Shown piece by piece: positions 55,260-64,000 of a DNA stretch of 64,000 bases. This DNA comes from Pyropia yezoensis. Lineage: Eukaryota > Rhodophyta > Bangiophyceae > Bangiales > Bangiaceae. Below the pieces are notes generated by a model, which saw only the letters and a list, made by a program, of their open reading frames with translations, had not been told where the DNA came from and did no database searches. The stretch covers positions 5,410,083 to 5,474,082 of the forward strand of contig CM020619.1 in NCBI GenBank assembly GCA_009829735.1, written 5' to 3'. The first letter of the stretch is position 1. Each line of letters starts with the position of its first letter. The position numbers and the translations under genes are program-made.

Positions 55260-56160
55260 CCATCAGAGGTAGCGGGGTGGGGGGAGAATGACGGGATGAG
55301 GAGCCAGAAGTCGGGTGCAGGACACGGATGAAGTCATGCCGCTTGAGCTTGACGGCCCGATTCTACGTAGTTCATGTCAGCCTGGATGGAAATGAAAGAG
55401 ATTTTTAGATGACATCCCAGATGGATTAATGTATGTTGTATATTAATATATTAATTTCAATTCTTATTATTTTATAGTGTCTTTCTGGACTTGGCCTGAC
55501 CTCGCTGCCATGACGCCGTGGAGCGCGCCCCTCACTTCGTCGCCCAGACACTGCGCTTGACACCTGTTCGCTCCTCGCACTCTCGTTGCTGACCTTCTTG
55601 CCGCCCAGGAAGGTGCTGAAAGCGGCGATGGGTCGGCTGCGACCTTCGGCGTGGCGGCAAAGCCGACGGAGCCAGTGGCCGTAGCAGTCTAGGGGCTGGG
55701 GGGGGGGCTGCGGTGGCGTTGAACCTGCGGTGCGCTCTTTCGGGCGGGGCGGGTGGTGGCCCTGGAAGTTGTGACGGTGGTTGGGGCGGTGGATGACGGT
55801 ACGTCGTCGCCGGTGGTGAAGGAGGGAGCCAGAATAATGTGGCAGGGACTGCGGCTTTTGGGGGAGTTGAGCCGTGTGAGGCACCGGCGCGCGTTTTGAT
55901 GTGGTGTTGAAGGGGTGGAGAGGTATGCAGGGGGTAGGATGTGCTCGCGGATAGAGTTGTGAAGGATGTCGAGGGGACACCGCAGTAGTACATATTGGCG
56001 TAAGCGCGAACGCGCTTTCAGTCCGCGATGTGGTTCCGGGTGCGCACTTTCCCAAGAGACAAGCACCGTCGTCGCCACGCTAACCGCATACACCCCACCA
56101 AACATCCCGGCAGCTATTTACACTCGTGGGCACCCCCCCTTCCCGCCTCGCCTGATGGAA
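55260..56160. other. Intergenic with an AT-rich island
   Basis: 55390-55485 is markedly AT-rich (ATATTAATATATTAATTTC) against the GC-rich background. The rest shows overlapping open frames without domains. Confidence 0.5.
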
Positions 56161-57399
56161 TCAATCGGCAGGCGCGGGCTGGAGCGGCGCGCAAGCCAAG
56201 CGACCATTCATACCCAAATGGTTGGCGTCGCTCCCCAAGGCCACATCATCTCGTTCGACGGCCTCCACCGCCGCTCGCATCGAAGCGATGATGGCCGGTC
56301 GCTTCTCGTGCGCGCAGTCGCGGATGCAGGCTACAAGCCGCGATGTCATGGTCACCTCGTAAATATCAAAGAGGCCAGCCACCAAGCCGGCGGCGGCAGG
56401 GGAGGACGTGGGGAGAGGGGAGGAGCTGTGAGCCGCACTCGTCGCTACTACACCTTCTGCGTTCCTTCCCGTCCACGACGACGCGCGAGACGTGCCACTA
56501 GGCGCGATAACAGCGCAGACATTATCGGCGACCGTGCTCCTTCCCGCGTCCATGCCAGCGCCCCCACCAGAGGCGACAGCCAACCCACGGTGGCGTCTGT
56601 CAGTCATAACGCCCCACTCCACGCCGTACGTGGCGGCCTCGTCAATCGCCGTATCCAAAACCTTCACCGTCACCTCCGCGTGTCCGCTCTGAGTGCTGGC
56701 ACCATCGCCGGCACTTTCAGCCGGTTCTTCCACCGCTGCCGCAGTGAGGAATCCCGGAGCGGTCGTACTCACTTCAGAAGGCCGCGATGGAGACGGTCCT
56801 GTGATCGACTCTCCATCATCTGTTTTGACATCTACACCGTCTCCGTTGGTGGGGAGCCAGAGTGCTGGCCGATCTGCGAGCATGGCGAGCTGCTGCTTCA
56901 GGTCGTCGATGGTCAGGTCCTCCAGCGCTCCGTCTAGATATTGCAGCGGTTCGGCAGCAAGCGCGAGCGGCGCCGCCTCAAGGACGGCTCGAACGGCCTC
57001 GACATTGGCGGTCTCTTTCAGGAAGGAGCCGACCGCCACCGCCGACGCAAGCGCGTCCTCGTTACGACCTTGGAGGATCTCCCCAATGGCCTCCACGCCC
57101 GAGCCGAGAGATCCGCCGACAAATGGAATCGCGCTGATGGCAATCTTGACAACGGACGTGGCCACCGCCGCCTTTCGGCGCTGGCGCCTCTCATCATCCA
57201 GTGACTGCCGCAGCCCCGCCACATTGCAGTACAATTTCTGGCCGGCACTGATGAGAGCTTTCAGGTCCGCCTTGATGTTTTCATTGTCTTTTCGCACAGC
57301 TGCGAGGCCTTCCTGCCCGATTGTGTGTGAGTTGAAGCTAACGCAAAGGGCAATTGCTGCGTCTCTGCTCAGTAGCCCGGCGCGACGAGCGTCCTCCAC
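56161..57399 (-). CDS. Unknown protein with glycine-zipper-like segment, 412 aa
   Basis: Open frame with clear protein character over the first ~180 codons: an amphipathic/coiled segment (ENIKADLKALISAGQKLYC, DDERRQRRKAAVATS), then a hydrophobic Gly-rich stretch (VKIAISAIPFVGGSLGSG), then Ala/Leu-rich helices. The remainder is Ser/Ala/Thr-rich. The frame continues upstream to a TGA near 57462 with no ATG, and the codon at 57399 is GTG, so the 5' end is probably missing or on another exon. The pattern recalls membrane-active helical domains of signalling or defence proteins, but I cannot name a family. Confidence 0.45.
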   Translation of the reverse strand: MEDARRAGLLSRDAAIALCVSFNSHTIGQEGLAAVRKDNENIKADLKALISAGQKLYCNVAGLRQSLDDERRQRRKAAVATSVVKIAISAIPFVGGSLGSGVEAIGEILQGRNEDALASAVAVGSFLKETANVEAVRAVLEAAPLALAAEPLQYLDGALEDLTIDDLKQQLAMLADRPALWLPTNGDGVDVKTDDGESITGPSPSRPSEVSTTAPGFLTAAAVEEPAESAGDGASTQSGHAEVTVKVLDTAIDEAATYGVEWGVMTDRRHRGLAVASGGGAGMDAGRSTVADNVCAVIAPSGTSRASSWTGRNAEGVVATSAAHSSSPLPTSSPAAAGLVAGLFDIYEVTMTSRLVACIRDCAHEKRPAIIASMRAAVEAVERDDVALGSDANHLGMNGRLACAPLQPAPAD

Positions 57400-57696
57400 G
57401 ATTGCTGCAGCCAGCCGACCACCAAACGGGTCGACCGTGTGGTATAAAACTCGATCCTCTCAGACACGTGTCAATATTCCTCGGGGGAAAGGGACAGGTA
57501 ACACAGAAAGGGGAACTACGAGAAAGGTATGCCTGTTGCCTCACGTGCCTGCTCGCAGAGCAAACAGATACGCACGGTAGTGCACACGGGGAAGAGGAAA
57601 GCAAACGCGCAGTTGTCTTTTTCCTGAGGGTGCGGGCCAAGGGCGCCTCGCTGTCCCTCTTAACGTGCATCTGGGGGAGCCTCGGCACGTTGGCCA

Positions 57697-58008
57697 GGTA
57701 GCCCCCCCATAACCCCGAGTGGCCCCGACCCGAGTCTAATCTCGTCAGGTCGGGGGCCACTATCACTACTAATTCTATTCCCACTCACTAATCTCACACT
57801 CAAATTCTCTCAAATCAAGTCCCTCACAAGTATGCAAAAACCCATCAGCAATCCCTCTCTCACGTGTGGATAGCGTAGTCCACCGCATCCCAGTGCCGGG
57901 CACGGGCCACGGCCGCCAACCATCACCACACGGCGGGCGTGTTCTGGCACCTGTTGCCCTCTGGTTGTAATCCCGGGTCGGCGCCAAGTCGGGGCCAGGG
58001 ATGCTACA
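57697..58008 (-). repeat. Candidate 3' LTR of gypsy element H
   Basis: In the position expected beyond the reverse-oriented ORF. On the minus strand a purine tract (GGGAGGGAG, ~58012-58020) precedes TGTAGCAT, and GCTACC at 57702-57697 mirrors TGTAGC, like the TGTGGC/GCCACA ends of family A. The other LTR is outside the window, so this is unconfirmed. Confidence 0.3.
57718..57766. repeat. Imperfect 14-bp hairpin
   Basis: AGTGGCCCCGACC and GGTCGGGGGCCACT are separated by about 19 nt. It lies inside the candidate LTR of element H and could be a 3'-end processing structure. Confidence 0.6.
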
Positions 58009-58192
58009 TAGCTCCCTCCCTAGTCCGGCACGTCCTCGGGCCGAACCAGGTGCCACCGTGCACAGCCTCGAGCACGTCCACACCGGTGCCGAGGTCGAGC
58101 GTCTTCACCCTGGTCACGATCACCTGCTCCGGTTCTCTGCCCCCCTTCTCTCCTTCACCTTGGCCCTCTCGTTCCCCCGGAGTCTGGACGTC

Positions 58193-60310
58193 ATGTCCAG
58201 TTCCGAGATCCAAGCTGGGCCCGTGGTTCCGGCGGCGAGTGTTGCGGAGGAGAACTCGGGTAGTCGCGCCCCTCTCCTGCCTCCGGTTCCTCGGGTGTCG
58301 ATGTCGGCGCCGGTCGCCACGGCGGGGACGGATCGGGTTCCCCCGGCTTCTGTGATGCACCCGGTCGAGACCCCCCCGGTGGGTCTCCCGGAGATGCTTC
58401 TTGGGCAGGACCCTCTGGCGGCCCGGCGTTACTCCACGGTGGTCGGCAACGCCGGCGCGGCCCAGTGCCAGCAAGATTGCTTGGACCTCTGGCGCAAGGA
58501 ACTCCAGCGCGGGGTCTTGACAGAGATGGATAAGGCTCGTCTTCACACGGCGGACCAGATGCGCCTGGCACAAGACCGCTCCCAGAGCTTCTCGGGTTTC
58601 TCTTGGGTTGCTCGTGTGGAGGATCTCCCCTTCGCGCTGGTGCTGGATCTGCCCTTGACCGAGCGTCGCGTGTCCGCGTCCGTTCTCCGGTGGCCGGAGG
58701 AGGAAGAGTACGTCCACCGGGCGCTCAAGGTCTGGGACGAGGCGCTCAAGGAGTCGGGGAGCCTGAACTGCGACCCCCGTCCGAGCATGGTCGCTCTGGA
58801 GCCGCCTTTCCTGACCCGGAAGTACTCCAAGTTGTCACCGGCACGGGAGCAAGGCGAGCGACGCGGCCGTCAGCGTGACTTCCTCGTGAGCTGCAACCAT
58901 CAGGAGTTCTGGAAGCTGGATAAGGCTAACCGGGCGGCGTACTACCCCAAGGTCATCCCGCAGCAGCAGGAAGTCGAGATCCCGGTCGGGTTTGCTCCTT
59001 CCAGCATCCCCTTCACCTGGTACTTCTTGGACGCCTTGACTCAGGCGTCAATCAAGGGCTTCTTCCACTCGATCCCGTACATGATGTACACGTCCGAGAT
59101 GACAGTCTTGGCGGCCAACCACTGGCTTCACGAGGTCTTGGTGTCCAACCGGCTTTGGTTTCTCCCTGACCTCCTGATGGTCTGGATTGTCGACAAGTTG
59201 ACCGTCGACTTCCTGTGCAGCCAGGACGAAGAGTACAAGGGGCTCTTCCAGGCGATGATTGACTTCCGGCGTCTGGTGCCGGTGCATGACCGGAACCTCT
59301 TGAACGCGATTGCCGACCAGAACCGCCCGCGTCGGGATGGCTTCGGATGGGCGCAGGTGGTCTACCAGTCTTCTCCGGCCAAGGTGCAGCTGGCGACGCC
59401 GCTTCCGGCGTGGCCGCAGCTAGGTAGCTTTCCTGCCCCGGCCGCCCTTGATCTGCTGCCAGTTGGGCCGCCGGTGCAGGAGTCGGGATGGGCCGCGGCG
59501 GTCGGTCAGGCGTCTGCGGCGGCTCCGCTTCCTCCTGTTGCACCTGTGGCCCCGGTGGCCTCGCCTGAACCGTCGCCGGCGCGTTCACGCCCTGTTCCGG
59601 CTGTGCCGGTACTTCAAGCTCCTGCGGCACCGCGCCTGTCTGCGGCGAGTCTGGGGGTGACCGTGCGGTCGCCTACCACTCCGGCCGCTCCGCCTCGGAC
59701 GCCTTCTTCCAACGCCGGCGGCGCTGTGCCTCCGCTGGAGTTGGGTACTCCGGTTTCGGGGGCCGTTGTGGACCGTCCGGTGGTGTCATCCTCGGGGCGG
59801 TTCGAGATTCCGGCGCCGACTCTGCGCCTTACCCGCTTCCGGGTGCCTGACTGGTACCTGAACCATGGTGGCCCGACATGCGACCAGTACGACGTCCGTA
59901 TGATTGAAGACCAGCTGGGTCGTCTTCCGGTGCAGGTTGAGGGCGTCGGGTCTTCCCTGGTGCTGGGCACTTATGCCAGCGTCTTGAACAACGTGGTTGA
60001 CCGGGTGTTTGCTTGCGCGGATAGCGGCCAGATGTCGAACAGCCCGGTGGTTGGCGAACTTCTGGCGACCTTGACGCGGCATGGCTTGGCCCAGCAGTGG
60101 TCAGAAACCTTCACTGGCTTCCAGGGGCGCCGACGGGCACATCTGGATGAGCGGGAGCCCCCGGCAACTACCGGTACTACTCCGATGGCGTCATACCGGG
60201 ATGCCCCGCGTCCACCGCACTACGTCATCCCGTCTTCCTCCGGTTCCCGTCGTGCCGCGGAGGCAGCGCTGGAGGACACTCCCGCGGCTCAGCGTCCGCG
60301 CCGGGAGTAG
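58193..60310 (+). CDS. Reverse-oriented ORF of element H, 705 aa, unknown function
   Basis: ATG at 58193; intact to TAG-TAG at 60308-60313. It runs opposite to the pol of element H and ends 145 bp from the pol stop. The central core (AAYYPKVIPQQQEVEIPVGF; VLAANHWLHEVLVSN; LWFLPDLLMVWIVDKLT) lines up with the ORF of element A: YYPK, E-[VI]-P-x-GF, A-x2-[QH]-W-L-x-E-V and LWxLP...LT are shared. A Pro/Ala/Val linker and a C-terminal helical domain (LVLGTYASVLNNVVDRVFA, VVGELLATLTRHGLAQQW) follow, then a short basic tail. No known domain recognised. Confidence 0.75.
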   Translation: MSSSEIQAGPVVPAASVAEENSGSRAPLLPPVPRVSMSAPVATAGTDRVPPASVMHPVETPPVGLPEMLLGQDPLAARRYSTVVGNAGAAQCQQDCLDLWRKELQRGVLTEMDKARLHTADQMRLAQDRSQSFSGFSWVARVEDLPFALVLDLPLTERRVSASVLRWPEEEEYVHRALKVWDEALKESGSLNCDPRPSMVALEPPFLTRKYSKLSPAREQGERRGRQRDFLVSCNHQEFWKLDKANRAAYYPKVIPQQQEVEIPVGFAPSSIPFTWYFLDALTQASIKGFFHSIPYMMYTSEMTVLAANHWLHEVLVSNRLWFLPDLLMVWIVDKLTVDFLCSQDEEYKGLFQAMIDFRRLVPVHDRNLLNAIADQNRPRRDGFGWAQVVYQSSPAKVQLATPLPAWPQLGSFPAPAALDLLPVGPPVQESGWAAAVGQASAAAPLPPVAPVAPVASPEPSPARSRPVPAVPVLQAPAAPRLSAASLGVTVRSPTTPAAPPRTPSSNAGGAVPPLELGTPVSGAVVDRPVVSSSGRFEIPAPTLRLTRFRVPDWYLNHGGPTCDQYDVRMIEDQLGRLPVQVEGVGSSLVLGTYASVLNNVVDRVFACADSGQMSNSPVVGELLATLTRHGLAQQWSETFTGFQGRRRAHLDEREPPATTGTTPMASYRDAPRPPHYVIPSSSGSRRAAEAALEDTPAAQRPRRE

Positions 60311-60455
60311 TAGTTGGAGGCAAGGAGGGTGAGGGTCTTGGGAGAAGCGAGGAGGGAAGAGGCGGAGAGAAGGGTTGCCCGAGCGGGTGCTTGTTTTCCT
60401 TGATTGTTCCATGCTTGTATTGCGTGTTCTCCTTGATATACCCGTTCCCTTCTTC

Positions 60456-63400
60456 TCAATCCTCTTGTTCCGCATCCGTTGCAGATGAACTCGGCTCGTC
60501 CCGAGGGTCTTGGTTGGCCCCATCCTCTTGGTCCTCCTCCGAGTCCGACTCCAGAATCTTGCCGGCTCTGGCCACTGGAGTGCTCTCTATCCCGTTCCGT
60601 CGCGTGTAGGCACAGACATCCGCGATGGGTAGCCGGTTTGAGGGTTCCCAGGTATCATCTGCCGGGTTAAAACCGAACCAGCGTACTCGCAGGTACAGGC
60701 GTTTGTCTCTCCAGGCATGGTCCACAAACTTGACGTAGACATATTCCCGACCTTCTTCTTGGGATAGCCAGGGTACTGCGGCCCGCTTGCGCCGGGTAAA
60801 GTCCCGTTGGCTTGGCGGTGGAGCTCGGGTGACATGGTCGCTGCTCACGCGGTACGGGGAGCCATCCACGTCTAGAAGAAAGGTCCAACCGTCCGTATTC
60901 AGGATCTCATAAGGTCCATCCGTCTTCGAGTCCAGCTTCCCCCGGGTCTTGCTATGGTTGTCCACAAAAACCCAGTCGCCACCACCCAGTTCCTTGTTCT
61001 TTTCCCGAACGCCCTTGTCATAGCCCCGCTTGTATCGCTCCTGGGTCTTCGAGATTGACTCCTTGACTCTTGGGAGCAGGAGCTTCAGTTGTTCGAAGAA
61101 CTCATCCTTTGCCTTGGGACCTGACTTCAGTGCAGGCTGAAGACCATCTGGTATTCTTTCCAGGGAGAAATTGGTCAGCCGCCTTGGGGTGACAAAGTCG
61201 AGTGGAGCGACTCCCGTTGTCCGGTGAACTCGGGAGTTGTAGGCTAGAGTGAGGACAGCCAGGAGCTCGTCCCAGTCTTCTTGGTGCTCCTCCACGTAGT
61301 GCCGTAGCATGTCCACTAGGGTCCGGTTGAATCGTTTCACCTGGCCGTTCGTTTGAGGGTGGTACGTCGCAGTGTACAAGTTCTTGATGCCCATCAGGTC
61401 ACAGACTCCTTGGAAGAACAGGGATGCAAACTGGGGACCGTTGTCGGTTAAGACGGACTCTGGAGGGCCGTAGGCAGCTATCCAGTACTCGCAGAAGGCT
61501 GACGTGACATCCAGAGCCGTGATGGTCCTCAGCGGGATTGCTCGAGTGAACTTGGAGAACCGGTCACATATGATGAGCAGGTATATGTTGCCATTGGATG
61601 TTTCAGGTAGGGGCCCCAGGATGTCCATGCTTAAGCTTGCAAAGGGCTCCGCCGCAGGGAATAGGCGTAGCTTAGAAGTCTTCTTCCTCTGGGACAACCG
61701 GTTCCTTGCACACGAAACACAAGCCTCCAGGTACTTATGGACGTCACTGGCCATGGTTTCCCAGTAATAGTGTCGTCTCATGGAAGCATACATCCGATTG
61801 ATACCAGGATGTCCGGCCTGGGGAGACGAGTGCTCCAGGCGTAGGATGTCAGCTCGTAGTCCCCGGGGTACGTAGACTTGAGTGGCCCCATCGAAGGGTG
61901 ACACCCGTACTAGGAGTCCGTCCGTAGACTCGGAGAAGCGACTGTTCCGGTTCAGGTCCATTTGGTGGCGAAGCTCCAAGCATTGAGGATCCGTCAGTTG
62001 TGCCTCCAGCATCCGGTGAATGGTTACCGGTTGATGAGCTTCAGGTGTCTTATACAGGGGAGCGTGCCAGCCACGTCCGACATTCGGGAGGATGAAGCAA
62101 GGTATTTCCTCCGGGATAGGACCGGTATCGGCTGCAGGAGTCTCCAGCCGGGACATGGTGTCGGCGCAGTGGTGCTCCCTCCCTGCTCTGGTGCACACCT
62201 TGTACTTGAACTCCGAAAGGCGTAGGCGCCACCGGGCTACCCTTCCTTGACTGCTGTCCATACATAGCAGCCACCTTAGGCTGGCGTGGTCCGTCCGGAT
62301 GAGGAACTCTTGTCCTTCAAGATATGGCCGTAACAAGAAGCAAGCCCAGACGACTGCCAAGCACTCGCGCTCGGTCGTGGAATAGTTCTTCTCAGCTGGA
62401 GTCAAGACGCGACTGTAGTAGCCTATCGGGAGAAAGTGCCCATCAGGTTGCTGCTGGAGTAGAGAGCACCCCACCTGGACGCCACAGGCATCCGTCTCCA
62501 GAACAAACTGGCCCTCCCGCTTGGGTAACGCCAGTACTGGAGTGGTGGTCAGGCGCTTCTTGAGCTCTTCGAAGGCCGCGGTCTGCTTCTCGTCGAACAC
62601 CGGGAGTTGTGCGGGAAGCTTCTTGCTGGTCAGCTTGGTCAGTGGCCGGGCAATAAGAGCATAGTCCCGTACGAACCGGCGATAGACGTTGCACATACCC
62701 AGGAAGCTCTTGAGTTCCGTCTGGGTTTTGGGTTGCCGTGCATGCCGGAGGGCCTTGATGTTCTTCTCATTGACTCGGAGCTCCCCAGGACTCAGCACGT
62801 GCCCCAGATACTCCACCTCAGTTCCAAACAGGTGACACTTCTCGGCCTTGAGGGTAACTCCAGCCTTGGACAGGAGGGCCAGGACCTCCCGAAGGTGCTC
62901 CAGGTGTTCCGCTGGGGTCTTGGAGAAAACGATAATGTCATCCAGGTAGACCAAACATGTTCTCCACCTTAGCCCGGACAGGATGATGTCGATGGCTCTT
63001 TGGAAGGTCGCCGGAGCATTGGTGAGACCAAAAGGAAGACGCTTGCACCGGAATAGTCCCAGGTGGCACGTGAAGGTGGTCTTGTCCTTGCCCTCGTCAG
63101 CCAGAGGGATCTGCCAGTAACCGGCATTACAATCCAGCGTCGAGAAGAGGGTGGCATCACCAAGAAAGTCGAGGCAATCATCCCATCCGGGGTATCGGGT
63201 ATACGTCCTTGACTGTCATCTCGTTCAGGCGCCGGTAGTCAACGCAGAAACAGACGTGACCGCCGGTTTTCGGGACGACTACCACCGGGAAAGCCCACTC
63301 GCCATCAGACGGCTCGATAACATCCATCTTGAGCATCTTGTTAACCTGCTTCTCAATCTCATCCCGGCGATGAGGTCCAGCCCGATATGGTTGCATGTGC

Positions 63401-63945
63401 ACGGGTTTAGCTTCCGGCTTGAGTTGAATCCGGTGTAGAGTGGCGTCCATCTTGCCCAGCTCTCCCGACCACAGGTGCCGATATTCCTGGAGAAGCTTCT
63501 TTAGTGCCTCCTTCAAGTCGGGAGGGACATTTTCTTGCTTGACCTCCGGCATCCCGGTGGTGCTTGTTCGGGTTTCGGAGTAGCGCTGCCAGCCTGCTCT
63601 TGTTTCGGAGGTACGTCTAAGGCCGTCAAGTTGGATGCCAGTCCTTGTTGCAGGTTCAGGAGGTCTTCCTTGCTCATAGCACGGGCGGATCCCCGGTGAG
63701 GCTCTGCTGTACCAACTCGGGTGCCCTTGGCGAGGGTTATTGGCTTCCGGCTCACGTTGACGATTAGCACCGAGAACGGGGTGTGCCTTTCTACCTTCTT
63801 GTGATGTCCGTGGGCCAAGTATAACCGGTGTTTCGCCAGAAATCCCCTTACGTCCGTAGATCAGGCATTGACCTGCAATCCGGGTCGTTACTTGAACCTT
63901 GGTCTTCGAGCGAGGAGGTAGGAGCACCGGTTTGAAGAGAGTCAA
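60456..63945 (-). pseudogene. Pol polyprotein of element H
   Basis: RT (FCVDYRRLNE, LPFGLTNAPATFQ, YLDDIIVFS), RNase H (LETDACGVQVG), integrase HHCC domain, and core with MDILGPLP and TDNGPQF. The third catalytic residue is changed: NGQVKRFNRTL has Lys (AAA) where Glu is expected. The C-terminal VRWFGFNPADDTWEPSNRLP resembles a chromodomain, followed by an acidic tail. Frame changes: an extra G near 63180 (ATGGGATGATTGC), and a pair of shifts near 63820 and 63560 with the intervening part in another frame. From 63177 to 60456 the frame is fully open. Confidence 0.9.
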
Positions 63946-64000
63946 GGTAGAGGTGGGATGCGTTCCTCTTGCTCTTGGCTACACGAACCTTGGCGTCCAG
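60456..64000 (-). mobile_element. Gypsy chromovirus H, pol region
   Basis: Minus-strand Ty3/gypsy element entering from the right edge. The window holds the protease-RT linker, RT, RNase H, integrase and chromodomain-like end; gag, protease and 5' LTR are outside. The nearest relative in the window is element A, but the proteins are clearly diverged. The reverse-oriented ORF at 58193-60310 and candidate LTR at 57697-58008 belong to it by position. Confidence 0.85.

Noticed and set aside
57961..58008. tRNA 3' half (GGTTGTAATCCCGGGTCGGCGCCA)
   Set aside because: T-loop and stem do not fit, and no box A upstream at the right distance.

Overview
This is a GC-rich nuclear window from a eukaryote, dense in transposable elements. 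Long C and G homopolymers (up to 24 nt), GCC/GGC and CTG repeats, GC-biased host proteins with alanine/glycine/proline tracts, few visible introns and several Ty3/gypsy, copia, piggyBac and Tc1/IS630-type elements suggest a GC-rich alga. A bangiophyte red alga (Porphyra/Pyropia type) is my best guess, by inference only.

Layout. 1-6480: two nested Ty3/gypsy elements on the minus strand. The younger (D: 3'-truncated LTR plus gag) is inserted in the reverse transcriptase of the older (G: gag, protease, RT). 6481-10750: a Tc1/IS630-like transposase with two in-frame stops, a small unknown ORF and a 115-bp MITE. 10750-16511: a fused pair of gene fragments (an ABC-type substrate-binding protein and the copied 3' end of a secreted-protein gene), then the intact secreted-protein gene and a convergent glutathione S-transferase gene. 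17661-20537: a three-finger C2H2 protein with a polyglutamine tract. 20832-23816: low-complexity DNA. 23817-27483: a 5'-truncated copia element with a probable 3' LTR. 27484-30890: mostly unassigned, with a decayed helical-protein gene cut by a gypsy RT fragment. 31190-33844: a minisatellite, then two ORFs overlapping at TGATG. 34090-35124: an IS630-type transposase with one stop. 36083-38220: a remnant of a PIKK-family (ATR/TOR-like) gene with FAT-like sequence and a FATC end but no kinase domain, plus a 255-bp direct repeat. 38452-39606: a truncated zinc-finger/RS-domain gene ending exactly at the next retrotransposon. 39607-48984: a near-complete gypsy chromovirus (A: LTR, gag, pol with chromodomain, reverse-oriented ORF, polypurine tract, LTR). 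48985-50606: an inverted, internally deleted copy of that reverse-oriented ORF and another LTR. 51337-52867: a broken piggyBac transposase. 53266-57500: small host-like genes (a candidate two-exon gene, a truncated METTL21-type methyltransferase, an unknown ORF with a glycine-zipper-like segment). 57697-64000: a second gypsy chromovirus (H, minus strand), also with a reverse-oriented ORF beyond its pol.

Most notable: two divergent gypsy elements, A and H, each carry a long ORF facing pol tail-to-tail, separated by 112 and 145 bp. The two antisense proteins share recognisable blocks, so they look like a conserved extra gene of unknown function. Most other coding sequence is decayed by single in-frame stops or 1-nt indels.
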